Shown here: in pieces, positions 55,405-64,000 of the stretch
Layout: every line of letters begins with the position of its first letter
Numbering within the stretch: the stretch's first letter is position 1
Source: Planctomycetota bacterium
GTDB lineage: Bacteria; Planctomycetota; Phycisphaerae; Sedimentisphaerales; Anaerohalosphaeraceae
Assembly: GCA_013349435.1 (NCBI GenBank)
Contig: DUZQ01000003.1
Location: 25,488 to 89,487, forward strand
Direction: 5' to 3'
Length of the DNA stretch: 64,000 bases
The notes under the pieces: model-generated
What the model saw: only the letters and a program-made list of their open reading frames with translations
What the model was told of the DNA's origin: nothing
Database searches by the model: none
Position numbers and translations under genes: made by a program

Positions 55405-55712
55405 GTTTGCGCCTCGCTAAACAATATATTATTTTGCAGGCAGATTGTAAGATATCTAATATAACCGGTCAAGAAATGATACGCACTATTCGCCGACTAC
55501 TTTCTGGCTAACGTGTCGATGCCCATCTCCGGCGGGCAAAAATAGCGGGCCGCTACACCGCTGGCTCCTGCTCCGCGCAAGCCATATCCGCACATCCCGT
55601 CATAACGCCACTCGTCCTGACCAGATTAGCAAATGAGCAACGAAGATTCGCCTGGCAAAACGCAGTATCTCTCTCCCGGCAAGTAGATACTCTTATTCTC
55701 GACCATCATATA
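55405..55712. other. Intergenic stretch, nothing recognised
   Basis: No gene, tRNA, clear promoter or repeat-family member was seen. The sequence is of mixed composition and lies between the beta-CASP gene and a small plus-strand frame. Confidence 0.5.
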
Positions 55713-55937
55713 ATGAGATATCAAGAGGGAGCTGCCTGGTTAAAGCGCCTGTCGGTTGGGACCGGCAAAAGTGTCCTTTGCGCAGCAGATTTTATCAAAA
55801 AGCCCCGGCTTTTGCTTGAAGCTCGCCGGAGACAACTGTATAAAGAGATGCCCGTTCCTAAAAATTGGCACCGGGATTATACGCAGGGTAAAGTAGATGT
55901 TGAACCTTACCGAAAGTGGCGGGAATTTAGAGCATAA
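55713..55937 (+). CDS. Small hypothetical protein
   Basis: A 74-residue basic protein (KKPRLLLEARRRQLYKEMPV, GKVDVEPYRKWREFRA) 24 bp upstream of the next gene on the same strand. No family is recognised. It might be the remnant of a larger gene. Only the close spacing and the charge pattern support it. Confidence 0.4.
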   Translation: MRYQEGAAWLKRLSVGTGKSVLCAADFIKKPRLLLEARRRQLYKEMPVPKNWHRDYTQGKVDVEPYRKWREFRA

Positions 55938-55961
55938 AATGGCCAAAAAAAAGGTGCAAAA

Positions 55962-56603
55962 ATGAAAATTACGATTATTTATGACAATGAGGTTTATAAA
56001 GAAGGCCTTGCTGCTGACTGGGGATTTGCCTGTCTGGTGGAGACTGAAAATACACCAACAATCCTTTTTGATACCGGAGCAAACGGTTCCATGCTCCTTT
56101 CAAATATGCAAAAGCTTGGAATTGACCACGCCTCTATCGAAAAAGTCTTCATTTCGCATCCCCATTTCGACCATATAGGCGGCCTGTCAGCTTTTCTGAA
56201 TAAAAAAAGCGACGTCCAGGTTTATGTCCCAGATTCACTTAGAGGAGTTCGTGGCGCCAGGGAAGTGATTTCTATCAGCGACCCTCTGGAAATCCACGAG
56301 AACCTCTTCTCCACCGGCCAGCTCGATGGCATAGAACAGAGCATGGCGGTCAAAACGGACAAAGGCATAGCGTTAATTGTCGGCTGCTCACATCCGAAGA
56401 TGGCACATATTCTCGATGCCGCCTCACAATTCGGAAACGTCGTAGCCATAATCGGCGGCATGCACGGATTCAGTGAATTCGAATTGTTCAAAAACCTCGA
56501 ACTCATCTGCCCTACCCACTGCACCGCCCATAAAGCAGAGCTTAAATCCCTATATCCCGACAACTGCATCGAAGGCGGAGCAGGAAAGATAATAAACCTC
56601 TGA
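55962..56603 (+). CDS. Metallo-beta-lactamase-fold hydrolase
   Basis: A 213-residue protein: TILFDTGANGSMLLSNM, metal ligands in ISHPHFDHIGGLSAF, ALIVGCSHPKMAHIL and a final CPTHCTAHK. It resembles the MBL proteins annotated as dihydropteroate/methanopterin-related synthases, but shorter. The substrate is unknown. AAGGTG precedes the ATG. Confidence 0.85.
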   Translation: MKITIIYDNEVYKEGLAADWGFACLVETENTPTILFDTGANGSMLLSNMQKLGIDHASIEKVFISHPHFDHIGGLSAFLNKKSDVQVYVPDSLRGVRGAREVISISDPLEIHENLFSTGQLDGIEQSMAVKTDKGIALIVGCSHPKMAHILDAASQFGNVVAIIGGMHGFSEFELFKNLELICPTHCTAHKAELKSLYPDNCIEGGAGKIINL

Positions 56604-57011
56604 AAAAGCTACACATAAAAACCCTCGACCTGCCGTCATTGCGAGGGTGCCGAAGGCGACCGCTGCAATCTCGACCGAAAATTTGTCATTCTGAACGGAG
56701 CGTAAGCGGAGTGAAGAATCTCAATACCAATAGTAAACAGTCAATAGAAAATAGTAAATCGTAACGCCCTGAGCGAAGTCGAATGGCTTGTTTGGCCGAG
56801 TCTTGTGTCCATTACCACAGAGCACCAAGCGTAAACGCGGGGTCATTCTGAACGCTATACGCTGAACGCTATATTTGCAAAGAATCTCAACCCAATATAC
56901 AATATCAAATGCTTGTGCCCGCGCAGGCGGGTAGACAATATAAAATTGCTAAGTCCGCTACACGCTGAACGCTGTACAATTCTGCCTTGACCCCGCTTCA
57001 CCAGCGGTTGT
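56604..57011. repeat. Interspersed repeats, no gene
   Basis: Contains TGCCGTCATTGCGAGGGTGC, CATTCTGAACGGAGCG...GAAGAATCTC and several AACGCTATACGCTGAACGC-type units that also occur at the terminase 5' end. It lies between the MBL gene and the methyltransferase stop. Confidence 0.75.
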
Positions 57012-58553
57012 TTATGCCAGTTTGTAAGCGATTTGTTCATCGAGAATGTCTTTTACGGTAAGGGGGATTATACTCTTGCCGGACTTTTTGAAAAACGACT
57101 GTATTTCACTCATCGCACCGTCCGAAAAATCAAAGGAAACAAAAAATCCCTTCGTGCGGTCTTCACGCATCATCACGGCCTCGAAGGAATCGATATCGGG
57201 ACGGCCGGTCTTTTCCTTCTGCTTGACCTGAATGGGATACCACACATCCATAAAATCCAGTTCGCCTTCCTTTTTCTTAGGCGTCGCCGACACCGGATAA
57301 ATCCGACCGTCGATGCCCATATCACCCACCTGCGCCTTATTTGGAATACCGCCCAGCGCAATAACCGCCCAGTTCTCAAATTCAAACGGTGGAATCTTGC
57401 TAAGCTGCTCCAGCGTCCACGGCAAATCACGAACGATAAATCCCCGACCAATGCGCCAGAGTTTTTCATCCTCTCTCATCCCGCACACATCACGCAATCG
57501 CTTTGCCATCACCCTGCAAGCCGTCGGCGATATATCAATCCCTATCCACTGCCGACCCAAATTCTCCGCCGAAACCAAAGCCGTCCCACAACCGCAAAAA
57601 GCATCTAATACAATATCATTCGGATTACTGGACGCCTTGATAATTCTATCTAAAAGAGCAAGCGGCTTTTGTGTCGGATAACCAAGCGACTCCTTCGCAG
57701 CACTTGAAAAAGTTGTTAATGATGGAATGTCATCCCAAATCGAATCTATTGGCTGACCTTTAAGTTCGTTTACATAACGCTTCAAACTTGGAACACCACC
57801 CTTTGAAGGGAAATAAATTCTACCCTCGGCAACCAATTTTTCCAGATCTTCCGGTGTGCGCATCCAATGACGGCCTTTACCAATTTTGGAGGGGTCAAAC
57901 CCACGCCACGTTTTACCGGTTTCACCATTTCGTAATCCCGAACCAGTTAAGTCGTTTATTCTAAACTTTCCCCGAGTATCAACGTACTCATCAGTATGTT
58001 TGAAATACCCCTCCAAGTAGGATTGTGAATATTCTTTAAGTTCAATATTAAACGTGGGTTTCTTCCCATTTGAGTAGCGAAAAATTATATCATGGATATG
58101 TCCAAATCCATGAGTATCTGCGTGAGCTGAAGTACGCTTCCATACGATTTCGTTTTCGAAGCTGTTTTCACCGAATATCTGGTCTAACATTATTTTGACA
58201 TAATGCGATGCGTGCCAGTCGCAGTGGTAATAGAACGAGCCGGTTTTCTTTAAGACACGATGCAACTCGACGCAACGCGGGCGCATAAACTCGATATATG
58301 CCTGTGTCGAGGCGTGGCGGTCCTCGAAGGAGCGTTTTTCTTTTGTCTCACCCCAGAATACCTCATAGTTTCGGTTGGAGTTAAAGGGCGGGTCGATATA
58401 AATCAGGTCAACGCACCCATCGGGAAAATTTTTAAGCTGGTCGAGATTGTCCCCGCAGTAAATAACCCGCGTATCAACCAGTGCAGATGGTTTTCCCGCA
58501 GAAACTGCCTTTGGGGTTGTTTTTTTAGATTTTGATGCCTTCTTCTTAGCCAT
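57012..58553 (-). CDS. DNA methyltransferase (beta class) with nuclease-like C-terminus
   Basis: A 513-residue protein. The start is the ATG at 58553 (GGAG three bases upstream); a TTG lies nine bases earlier. A basic N-terminus precedes motif IV (LIYIDPPFNSNRNYEVFW). Motif I follows much later (IVLDAFCGCGTALVSAENLG), the order of beta-class N6-adenine or N4-cytosine enzymes, with a target-recognition region between. Residues about 390-513 (NWAVIALGGIPN, GDMGIDGRIYPVS, WYPIQVKQKEKTGRPDI) have the D...QxK pattern of PD-(D/E)XK Mrr-like nucleases. It may be a one-protein restriction-modification enzyme or a methyltransferase with a dead nuclease. Confidence 0.88.
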   Translation of the reverse strand: MAKKKASKSKKTTPKAVSAGKPSALVDTRVIYCGDNLDQLKNFPDGCVDLIYIDPPFNSNRNYEVFWGETKEKRSFEDRHASTQAYIEFMRPRCVELHRVLKKTGSFYYHCDWHASHYVKIMLDQIFGENSFENEIVWKRTSAHADTHGFGHIHDIIFRYSNGKKPTFNIELKEYSQSYLEGYFKHTDEYVDTRGKFRINDLTGSGLRNGETGKTWRGFDPSKIGKGRHWMRTPEDLEKLVAEGRIYFPSKGGVPSLKRYVNELKGQPIDSIWDDIPSLTTFSSAAKESLGYPTQKPLALLDRIIKASSNPNDIVLDAFCGCGTALVSAENLGRQWIGIDISPTACRVMAKRLRDVCGMREDEKLWRIGRGFIVRDLPWTLEQLSKIPPFEFENWAVIALGGIPNKAQVGDMGIDGRIYPVSATPKKKEGELDFMDVWYPIQVKQKEKTGRPDIDSFEAVMMREDRTKGFFVSFDFSDGAMSEIQSFFKKSGKSIIPLTVKDILDEQIAYKLA

Positions 58554-58603
58554 ATGCTCCAAGTGTACCTAAAGTCCCCATATTTACAAGGGGATACTGT
58601 GCT

Positions 58604-59722
58604 TTATTTCCCAGTTTCCTGTTTCTCGATTTGCTTTTCTAATTCTTCGACAAGTTCTGGACTACGTTTGCGAACTTTATATTCCGATTCATTAATTGGT
58701 TCACATTCGATAAATGAAAGATCCAGCTTTATATTTAACTGAGGTTCATACATCTGATATAAGCCTTCTGTGGGTTCCCCATCTATAAGCCAATCATCTC
58801 TTTTTACATATCTTACTTCTGGCTGAATAACTCTATGTTTATGCGCAGTCCAAAGTTCGGATACATATTCTTGGTCCTCTTCATAGGCAAAATAAATTGA
58901 GCTGTAACTATGATGCAATTGAAGGGCGTTTAGTTGTGATACATCAGATTTTTCAACTAAGTCAACGAATAGTGACTGCTTATACCATCCTCCATAAATC
59001 TGATCATCGATCAGCATCAATACTGTGTCGGAATTCAATGGATAAAAAACTTGCAAACCAGGAGTTTGTACCCCCAATACCCCACGATGCTTGACGTTTT
59101 GATAGTAAGTGTTATAAAACACAACCGGCGAATCACCAAAAATGAATGGATAGTTTGTATGATTGCGAATTATGTAGAAATTTAGATCGGTTAAAAGAAG
59201 TGCGTTTTGAAAGGCTGTATCTATGGAACGTATCACCGCGTTTTGAGGTGTACTACTAATACGGATAGCACCGTTTGAAATGTCTTCTAAGATTTGTTCA
59301 CGGTCTTCAACGTTTGATGCGTACTCTATATAATGTTCAAACGCTTTGAGATACATCGACTCCATTGCAGGAGACTCTTTTTTGATTTGAAGCTCGGTAC
59401 GAGCACGTTGAAAAAGCACCGCTTCCCAAATTCCTGAAATATCTGATGCAATCTCAGGAATGTTTGGGGGATCAGACGATTCAGACCAAGCTAGTTCAAG
59501 CATTTTCCGAATTGCAATACTCTGTCTAACCTCAAGTTTGGACAATAAAGATTCGATCTTTCTATTGCCATAGAATTTATGACGAGCACATTGCCCTTTT
59601 ATACTAGCGTTTATTATTATTCGATGTTCTTTCTTCAGAAGAACATGTATTCGACGGTCTCCCCATGTGAATAACTTGAAATAAAACTGAGGTACAAAAT
59701 GTTGGTTTAAATATTCCGTCAT
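58604..59722 (-). CDS. DUF4238 protein
   Basis: A 372-residue protein starting at ATG 59722 (MTEYLNQHFVPQFYFKLFTW). The HFVPQFYxK opening and PFIFGDSPVVFYN near residue 190 mark DUF4238, a family of unknown function often found in accessory and defence-like neighbourhoods. No catalytic role is established. It lies between the methyltransferase and a zinc-ribbon protein. Confidence 0.82.
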   Translation of the reverse strand: MTEYLNQHFVPQFYFKLFTWGDRRIHVLLKKEHRIIINASIKGQCARHKFYGNRKIESLLSKLEVRQSIAIRKMLELAWSESSDPPNIPEIASDISGIWEAVLFQRARTELQIKKESPAMESMYLKAFEHYIEYASNVEDREQILEDISNGAIRISSTPQNAVIRSIDTAFQNALLLTDLNFYIIRNHTNYPFIFGDSPVVFYNTYYQNVKHRGVLGVQTPGLQVFYPLNSDTVLMLIDDQIYGGWYKQSLFVDLVEKSDVSQLNALQLHHSYSSIYFAYEEDQEYVSELWTAHKHRVIQPEVRYVKRDDWLIDGEPTEGLYQMYEPQLNIKLDLSFIECEPINESEYKVRKRSPELVEELEKQIEKQETGK

Positions 59723-59767
59723 AGCTTTTTCTTGAGATGAACAATGGTGCAAAGAAAATCTGAGCTA

Positions 59768-60139
59768 TCAGATTTTTCGTTGCTTCTTTTCACTGTATGC
59801 ACCAATTGTACATCTACACCCTTGCTCAAAAGGATCCGAATCACAAAAATTAGAAAAAAGAATTTCCCTCATCTTTCCAATCGAATAAGACTTTCCATTC
59901 CTGCTTTTACACTTTTTACATGAATGCTCATCTCCACCTATCCATTCCGCTTTCGAAAAATGTAAACGTTCGAGTTCAATCAATTTTTCAAGCAGTTGTT
60001 TTCTTACTATTGAAATAGGATTTCCAGTTCTCCTAAAAACGGATTTGCAGTTATGGCATTTTATATTGCCCTGATACTCTTCTGGGATATACCCGATAGT
60101 ACCACATATACAACAGGTCGCTTTTATTTTTTCGCACAT
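59768..60139 (-). CDS. Zinc-ribbon protein with phage-head-like C-terminus
   Basis: A 123-residue protein. The N-terminus has two cysteine pairs (CCICGTIGYIPEEYQGNIKC, HNCKSVF), a zinc ribbon. The C-terminal CKKCKSRNGKSYSIGKM...FEQGCRC pattern resembles the end of Mu gpF-like phage head morphogenesis proteins. It may be a phage-derived fragment. It lies 45 bp upstream of the DUF4238 start and is probably co-transcribed. Confidence 0.7.
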   Translation of the reverse strand: MCEKIKATCCICGTIGYIPEEYQGNIKCHNCKSVFRRTGNPISIVRKQLLEKLIELERLHFSKAEWIGGDEHSCKKCKSRNGKSYSIGKMREILFSNFCDSDPFEQGCRCTIGAYSEKKQRKI

Positions 60140-60264
60140 TCCGTTTTCTTTCTCTGTGGCCTTCTGTGAACTCGGTGGATTTTTTCAGCTTCGTGCTTCT
60201 TCTTTCTTTATTGTTCACAGTTAACGTCTAAAAACCCTCTGCGTTTATATTACGCACCAATAGT

Positions 60265-60486
60265 TCAGAATTTCATTTGATCTTCTTTGTCCATTGGAGG
60301 CCATTCAAAATGACAAACCGACCCATTTCCTATACATCCACCCTCACTAACGCCTCTATCATCAATTCTATATAAATGCAGACGGTAGTGTTTTCCATCA
60401 GGGAGAATGATGTGTTGAAATTCTACAGGGCAATGATCTGGGTAGGGACTCAGTATAGCCTTGAGTTCACCAACTGTTAATTCCAT
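60265..60486 (-). CDS. Small hypothetical protein
   Basis: A 73-residue acidic protein (MELTVGELKAILSPYPDHCP) with a good ribosome site (AAGGA) before the ATG. No family recognised. The opening LTVGELKAIL is like short proteins often found in accessory regions. Confidence 0.55.
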   Translation of the reverse strand: MELTVGELKAILSPYPDHCPVEFQHIILPDGKHYRLHLYRIDDRGVSEGGCIGNGSVCHFEWPPMDKEDQMKF

Positions 60487-60629
60487 TTCCTTATTCTCCT
60501 ATGAATTTTTAATTCGTTGGTATTGCATTTTTTTCACAGCAAACGTATAAAAACACTCTGCTTTTTTATCCCGCACTTAAAATACCATCGCGCCCTGCTG
60601 GACTGTCCCGGTTTACTTATTGTTTTGGC

Positions 60630-60920
60630 TCACCGTCCAGTATGTTTGAGGAAATCAAGAATCTTCCATGCAAGGCTAATATGCTCGCGAATTTCATTAC
60701 GAAGGTCTTCATTGTCGAAACGTTTGCCAAATTTTTCTGTCAACTTACGTTCGATAATTTCGCGTAAGATAACCTCATCATCGATTGTAAAACCGTGTTC
60801 CCTTTGGTATTGGTCAACAAAAGCATACCAACGGTTCATATCTGAAGGATGGTCTGTATGCCAAGTGTCAGGGCCCAGCCAAGCATCCAGAGCTTTTTCA
60901 GTGTTAGGTTTAAGCTGCAT
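60630..60920 (-). CDS. Small hypothetical protein
   Basis: A 96-residue helical protein (TIDDEVILREIIERKLTEKF, NEIREHISLAWKILDFLKHT) with GGGAGA before the ATG. No family recognised. Same strand as the zinc-ribbon and methyltransferase genes. Confidence 0.6.
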   Translation of the reverse strand: MQLKPNTEKALDAWLGPDTWHTDHPSDMNRWYAFVDQYQREHGFTIDDEVILREIIERKLTEKFGKRFDNEDLRNEIREHISLAWKILDFLKHTGR

Positions 60921-61448
60921 TTTGTTCTCCCATTATTTTCGTTTTTACTTTCAACAATCCTCCCGCTAACACGTTAAACCTACATTAAACCTAACCACTA
61001 CCCCAGTCAACAAAATTTCTTCCCTCAAGAAAAGTTTTAATCATTTGAATTTAGATATTAGGGATTGTTTAGGATTGAGAGCTTAGTATTTACAATTTCT
61101 TGCCTCCAGCCGCTCCACCATCAATTCACCATTTACAATTTACCTTTTACCATTCACCATTTATGTCCTTCTTCAAGAACACCAGACAGACAAAAAAACA
61201 AACTGCGTTAATCTGCGCCGATCAGCGTCTAAAAAACAAAACGCAGTAAATTCCACAAACTCAAAACCTTGTCCCGTACTCGTTACGGGATCTACCTGAG
61301 AACTCAAAACTACTTCCGCCCTCCGTGTCCTTCGCGGTTAATAAAAATTCACTGCTGAACGTAGTGAACCCCCGGCCCGCCCTTTATTGAACCGGTTAAA
61401 GCAAATACTACACACCAATCACCAAATAATATATACTTGCCCTCCGGC
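60921..61448. other. Intergenic low-complexity stretch
   Basis: Contains short tandem motifs (CACCATTTACAATTTACC), an inverted repeat (TCCCGTACTCGTTACGGGA near 61,274) and sequence fragments of the kind common between genes in this genome. No gene seen. Confidence 0.6.
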
Positions 61449-63047
61449 ATGAATGCGAAAAAGGTACACATAAAAAGCTTCGGCTGTCAGATGAACAAGC
61501 TCGATTCTGCGCTTGTAGCCGCTGCGCTAAAGGATGCCGGCTTTGAACCGACCAAAAAAGCAAAAGAAGCCGATGTGGTCCTGATAAATACCTGCTCGGT
61601 CCGCCGGCACGCAGAAGACAGGGTCTTTTCTCACTTGGGCCATCTAAAGCATATAAAACAAACCAGCCCACAGCTCATCGTCGGCGTAATAGGCTGTATG
61701 GCCCAACGCCTCGGCGGCGAGCTTCTCGACCACGATGCGGTAAATATCGTCTGCGGACCCGCACAAATCCCGCAAATCCCCGAACTTGTCAAAAGAGCAC
61801 TCGAAAAGCCGATTAAACTCCTGAGCATAACTGAAGACATCCGCCAAAAACCGCCAACCACGAATAATACAATACTCTCGATTCAAGACGAACTGCGAAT
61901 CCACCAATGTCATTCCGGGCTTGACCCGGAATCCATTTCCACGAATGGAGAAACCGCGTGGGCCGCAGGCTCACCCCACGAAACACTCAGAAACCGCGTG
62001 GGCCGCAGGCCCACCCTACAAATTACTGAAAACATCCGCAAAAAAACCGGGCATGCCTCTACGAACTACGAACTACGAACTATGAACTCTTTAGATGATT
62101 TCGAGCTTGCCTACGACACAGACTCACACCACATCCCGCACCAGGCCTACGTCCGCGTAATGCGAGGCTGCAACAACTTCTGCAGCTACTGCATCGTACC
62201 CTACGTCCGCGGGCCGGAGGTCTCCAGACCGCCCGGACGAATTATCGAACAAATCAAAAAACTCGCAGACAAAGGAATAAAACAGATTACACTGCTCGGC
62301 CAGACGGTAAACTCGTATAAATACCCCGCCGGCGACAGGACATATCGCCTGGCCGATATACTGGAGATGGCGAACCGGGTCGATGGTATCCGCTGGATTC
62401 GCTTCATAACAAGCTACCCCGCCGGTTTTGACGAGTCGATACTGCAAGCAATGGCCGATTTGCCGAAGGTCTGCCGGTATCTGCACATACCGGCTCAAAG
62501 CGGCTCGGACAGAATCTTAAAGGCAATGAACAGACGCTATACAACGGCAGAGTATCTCGACCTGCTCGCCAGGGCGCGCGAAATTGTGCCCGGCATCGCG
62601 ATTGCGGGCGATTTTATCGTCGGTTTTCCCTCCGAGGCGGACACCGACTTTGCTGCAACGGTCGAGCTTGTGAAAAAGGCTAAGTACAAAAACTGCTTCG
62701 TCTTCAAATACTCGCCCCGGCCCGGCACACGGGCAAACGACAAACTCGCCGACTCCGTGCCTGCTAATGTGAAAAAGCAGCGAAACACCGAGCTTCTGGC
62801 CGTGCAAAACAAAATCAGCGCCCGGTACAATAAACGCTTCTTAGGCCAAACATTAGAAGTGCTTGTTGAAGGTACAAGCAAAAAACCGCATCTGGATAGT
62901 GCCGAAAACGCCGGTATGCCGCAGTTGGTCGGCAGAACCGCCACCGATTATATCGTGGTATTCAACGGGCCGGAGTCGTTAGCGGGTGAATTTGCAAAAG
63001 TAAAAATCACAAAAGTCAGCCCCCTGACTCTGTTCGGAACAATCTGA
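61449..63047 (+). CDS. miaB: tRNA methylthiotransferase MiaB with in-frame repeat insertion
   Basis: A 532-residue protein taken from the ATG at 61449 (no clear ribosome site; a TTG lies 12 bp upstream). The UPF0004 domain has the three cluster cysteines C13 (SFGCQMNKLDS), C49 (NTCSVRRHAE) and C83 (GCMAQR). The radical SAM motif MRGCNNFCSYCIVPYVRG has C241, C245 and C248, then LLGQTVNSYKY and a C-terminal TRAM domain (LEVLVEG...VKI). These are MiaB marks: 2-methylthio-N6-isopentenyladenosine at tRNA position 37. The linker before the SAM motif is about 80 residues longer than usual, and residues about 154-213 are encoded by an interspersed repeat without loss of frame. Confidence 0.88.
   Translation: MNAKKVHIKSFGCQMNKLDSALVAAALKDAGFEPTKKAKEADVVLINTCSVRRHAEDRVFSHLGHLKHIKQTSPQLIVGVIGCMAQRLGGELLDHDAVNIVCGPAQIPQIPELVKRALEKPIKLLSITEDIRQKPPTTNNTILSIQDELRIHQCHSGLDPESISTNGETAWAAGSPHETLRNRVGRRPTLQITENIRKKTGHASTNYELRTMNSLDDFELAYDTDSHHIPHQAYVRVMRGCNNFCSYCIVPYVRGPEVSRPPGRIIEQIKKLADKGIKQITLLGQTVNSYKYPAGDRTYRLADILEMANRVDGIRWIRFITSYPAGFDESILQAMADLPKVCRYLHIPAQSGSDRILKAMNRRYTTAEYLDLLARAREIVPGIAIAGDFIVGFPSEADTDFAATVELVKKAKYKNCFVFKYSPRPGTRANDKLADSVPANVKKQRNTELLAVQNKISARYNKRFLGQTLEVLVEGTSKKPHLDSAENAGMPQLVGRTATDYIVVFNGPESLAGEFAKVKITKVSPLTLFGTI
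61905..62085. repeat. Interspersed repeat inside miaB
   Basis: The palindrome CATTCCGGGCTTGACCCGG then AATCCA is followed by two copies of GAAACCGCGTGGGCCGCAGG and a run of CGAACTA units. The same palindrome family is intergenic at 34.8, 39.2 and 45.9 kb. All of it is read in frame as CHSGLDPESIS and onward. Confidence 0.85.
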
Positions 63048-63093
63048 ATCGCAGTCACCCGTAAGTTTTCGCCTGACGCCCCGCAAGTCAAAG

Positions 63094-63480
63094 TCAAATG
63101 GCTGCGGGGTTGGCGAACTTCTGCCTGAGAGTTCGGGCCAGTTTTGCGATGTCAAACGGCTTTGCGAAATAACCGTCAACACCCTCGCATATCGCCTTTC
63201 CCACATCGGCAGGCCCCTTCTTTGCCGTCAGCATATAGATAGGCGTTCCGGCTATGTCGGGGTCTTTCTTAAGTTCGGCAAAGACCTCCATCCCGTCCAT
63301 ATCCGGCAACATCCAATCCAAAAGAATCACGTCAGGCCGATATCTGCGGGCAAGGTCAATGCCTTTGCGACCATCAGCAGCGAGGGTTACCTCGAAACTG
63401 TCCAACGCCGGGTGGCAGGCGAAAAGATCACGAATGTGCTTCTCGTCATCAATTACCAAGACAGAAATACGTTTACTCAT
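63094..63480 (-). CDS. Stand-alone CheY-like receiver
   Basis: A 128-residue single receiver domain. Acidic pair in LVIDDEKHIRDLF, phospho-acceptor Asp in ILLDWMLPDMDGMEVF, Thr in YMLTAKKG, Lys in YFAKPFDI. No output domain, so it acts by protein contact. No histidine kinase is in the window. Its ATG overlaps by 4 bp a small upstream frame. CCCCGCA/TGCGGGG around the stop (63,079-63,109) may form a terminator. Confidence 0.93.
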   Translation of the reverse strand: MSKRISVLVIDDEKHIRDLFACHPALDSFEVTLAADGRKGIDLARRYRPDVILLDWMLPDMDGMEVFAELKKDPDIAGTPIYMLTAKKGPADVGKAICEGVDGYFAKPFDIAKLARTLRQKFANPAAI

Positions 63481-63683
63481 CTGCTAATCCTTTTGTGTGT
63501 TTTTTCCGGAGCGATTTTTGCCCCCGAATTTTTCAGGTACCGGTCGAGTCGGTCTTCCCATTTCTTGCCCGGTTGGCCGGCTCTAATATCCCTTATCGGC
63601 GCAATCCTTAGAGTAGTTAAGCAGAAGTTTCGGGATTTGGCCGGGCCCGGCCCGCCGATGTTATTGAACCGGTTTCGCCACAA
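63477..63683 (-). CDS. Possible small protein coupled to the receiver
   Basis: A 68-residue basic frame starting at a TTG and ending with the ATGA overlap at the receiver start. WEDRLDRYLKNSGAKIAPEK looks helical. The overlap suggests coupling, but the weak start and lack of a family make it doubtful. Confidence 0.3.
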   Translation of the reverse strand: MWRNRFNNIGGPGPAKSRNFCLTTLRIAPIRDIRAGQPGKKWEDRLDRYLKNSGAKIAPEKTHKRISR

Positions 63684-64000
63684 AACCGCATATCCCGGGA
63701 TTGAAATTGGGTTTGGTGCCTTTGGGCACGTAGGAACGGGGTTATGGAATATCCTTCACGGTGATAAGCTCCACTCATTTTACCTATTTTATCATTGGGT
63801 TCGTTTGGGTTCGTTTTCTTAACATTTGGTTTTGTCGAAATCACGGTAAGTCCTTGTTTCATCTTTAATTAAGCCTTATTTTTAGTTGTTAAGATTGGGT
63901 TCGTTTTGCATAAAAAAGGTTCGTAGTTCGTTTTTCGGGTATCGCGTCTCGTTGTTGGCAACGCATTTCGGGCAGTTTTCCTGGATCCCGGCTCGTGGGC
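63684..64000. other. Right-edge stretch with GGGTTCGTTT direct repeats; no gene seen
   Basis: GGGTTCGTTT occurs at about 63,797, 63,807 and 63,896, with a related TTCGTAGTTCGTTT near 63,920. The stretch is T-rich on the plus strand. It could be upstream regulatory sequence of the receiver gene, but no promoter stands out. Confidence 0.4.

Overview
The window reads as a chromosomal segment of an anaerobic, glycan-degrading bacterium of the Planctomycetota, most likely class Phycisphaerae (inference). The pointers are exported S1 sulfatases packed with exported glycosidases but no SusC/SusD pair, Tat (RR) signals on many of these enzymes, a beta-propeller protein with a hydrazine-synthase-alpha-like domain, and an Rnf complex with its ApbE flavin transferase. 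Intergenic DNA carries many short palindromic interspersed repeats. No rRNA, tRNA, CRISPR array or insertion sequence was recognised.

Region 1 (1-29,900, all on the minus strand) is a polysaccharide-utilisation cluster of about 28 kb. It encodes two GH29 fucosidase domains (one fused to a GH3 enzyme), a second GH3 enzyme that is a tandem duplicate of that GH3 part, two GH32-type enzymes, a further propeller glycosidase-like protein, two S1 sulfatases, an esterase fused to a DUF5703/GH95-like six-hairpin domain, an exported RraA-like protein, a Tat-exported aldo/keto reductase, and three paralogous secreted proteins of unknown function. A GH95 enzyme (41.2-43.6 kb) and a membrane arylsulfotransferase-like protein (43.9-45.5 kb) lie further along. 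Together these suggest extracytoplasmic breakdown of a sulfated, acetylated, fucose-containing glycan. The cluster has been rearranged: a sulfatase pseudogene is joined to the tail of a lost GH95-like gene, and a 98-bp copy of the 3' end of a GH32 gene lies one gene away.

Region 2 (30.2-40.6 kb) is an accessory island. It has an Xre-ImmA/IrrE plus PIN-like pair, then a dispersed phage-derived set: terminase large subunit, ParB-like protein, GNAT acetyltransferase, ABC ATPase and a double-HTH protein. The GNAT and ABC genes look like a split version of the fused COG2401 ATPase-acetyltransferase. A GC-rich palindromic element recurs beside these genes and was not seen elsewhere in the window.

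Region 3 (46.3-52.1 kb) is the Rnf operon in the order D-G-E-A-B with no rnfC, then an MNT/HEPN pair on the opposite strand, then apbE. Region 4 (52.2-64 kb) has housekeeping and accessory genes: a TIGR03960-type radical SAM protein, a beta-CASP nuclease, a second metallo-beta-lactamase-fold protein, a DNA methyltransferase with a nuclease-like C-terminus, a DUF4238 protein, small hypotheticals, a miaB gene with an interspersed repeat inserted in frame, and a CheY-like receiver.
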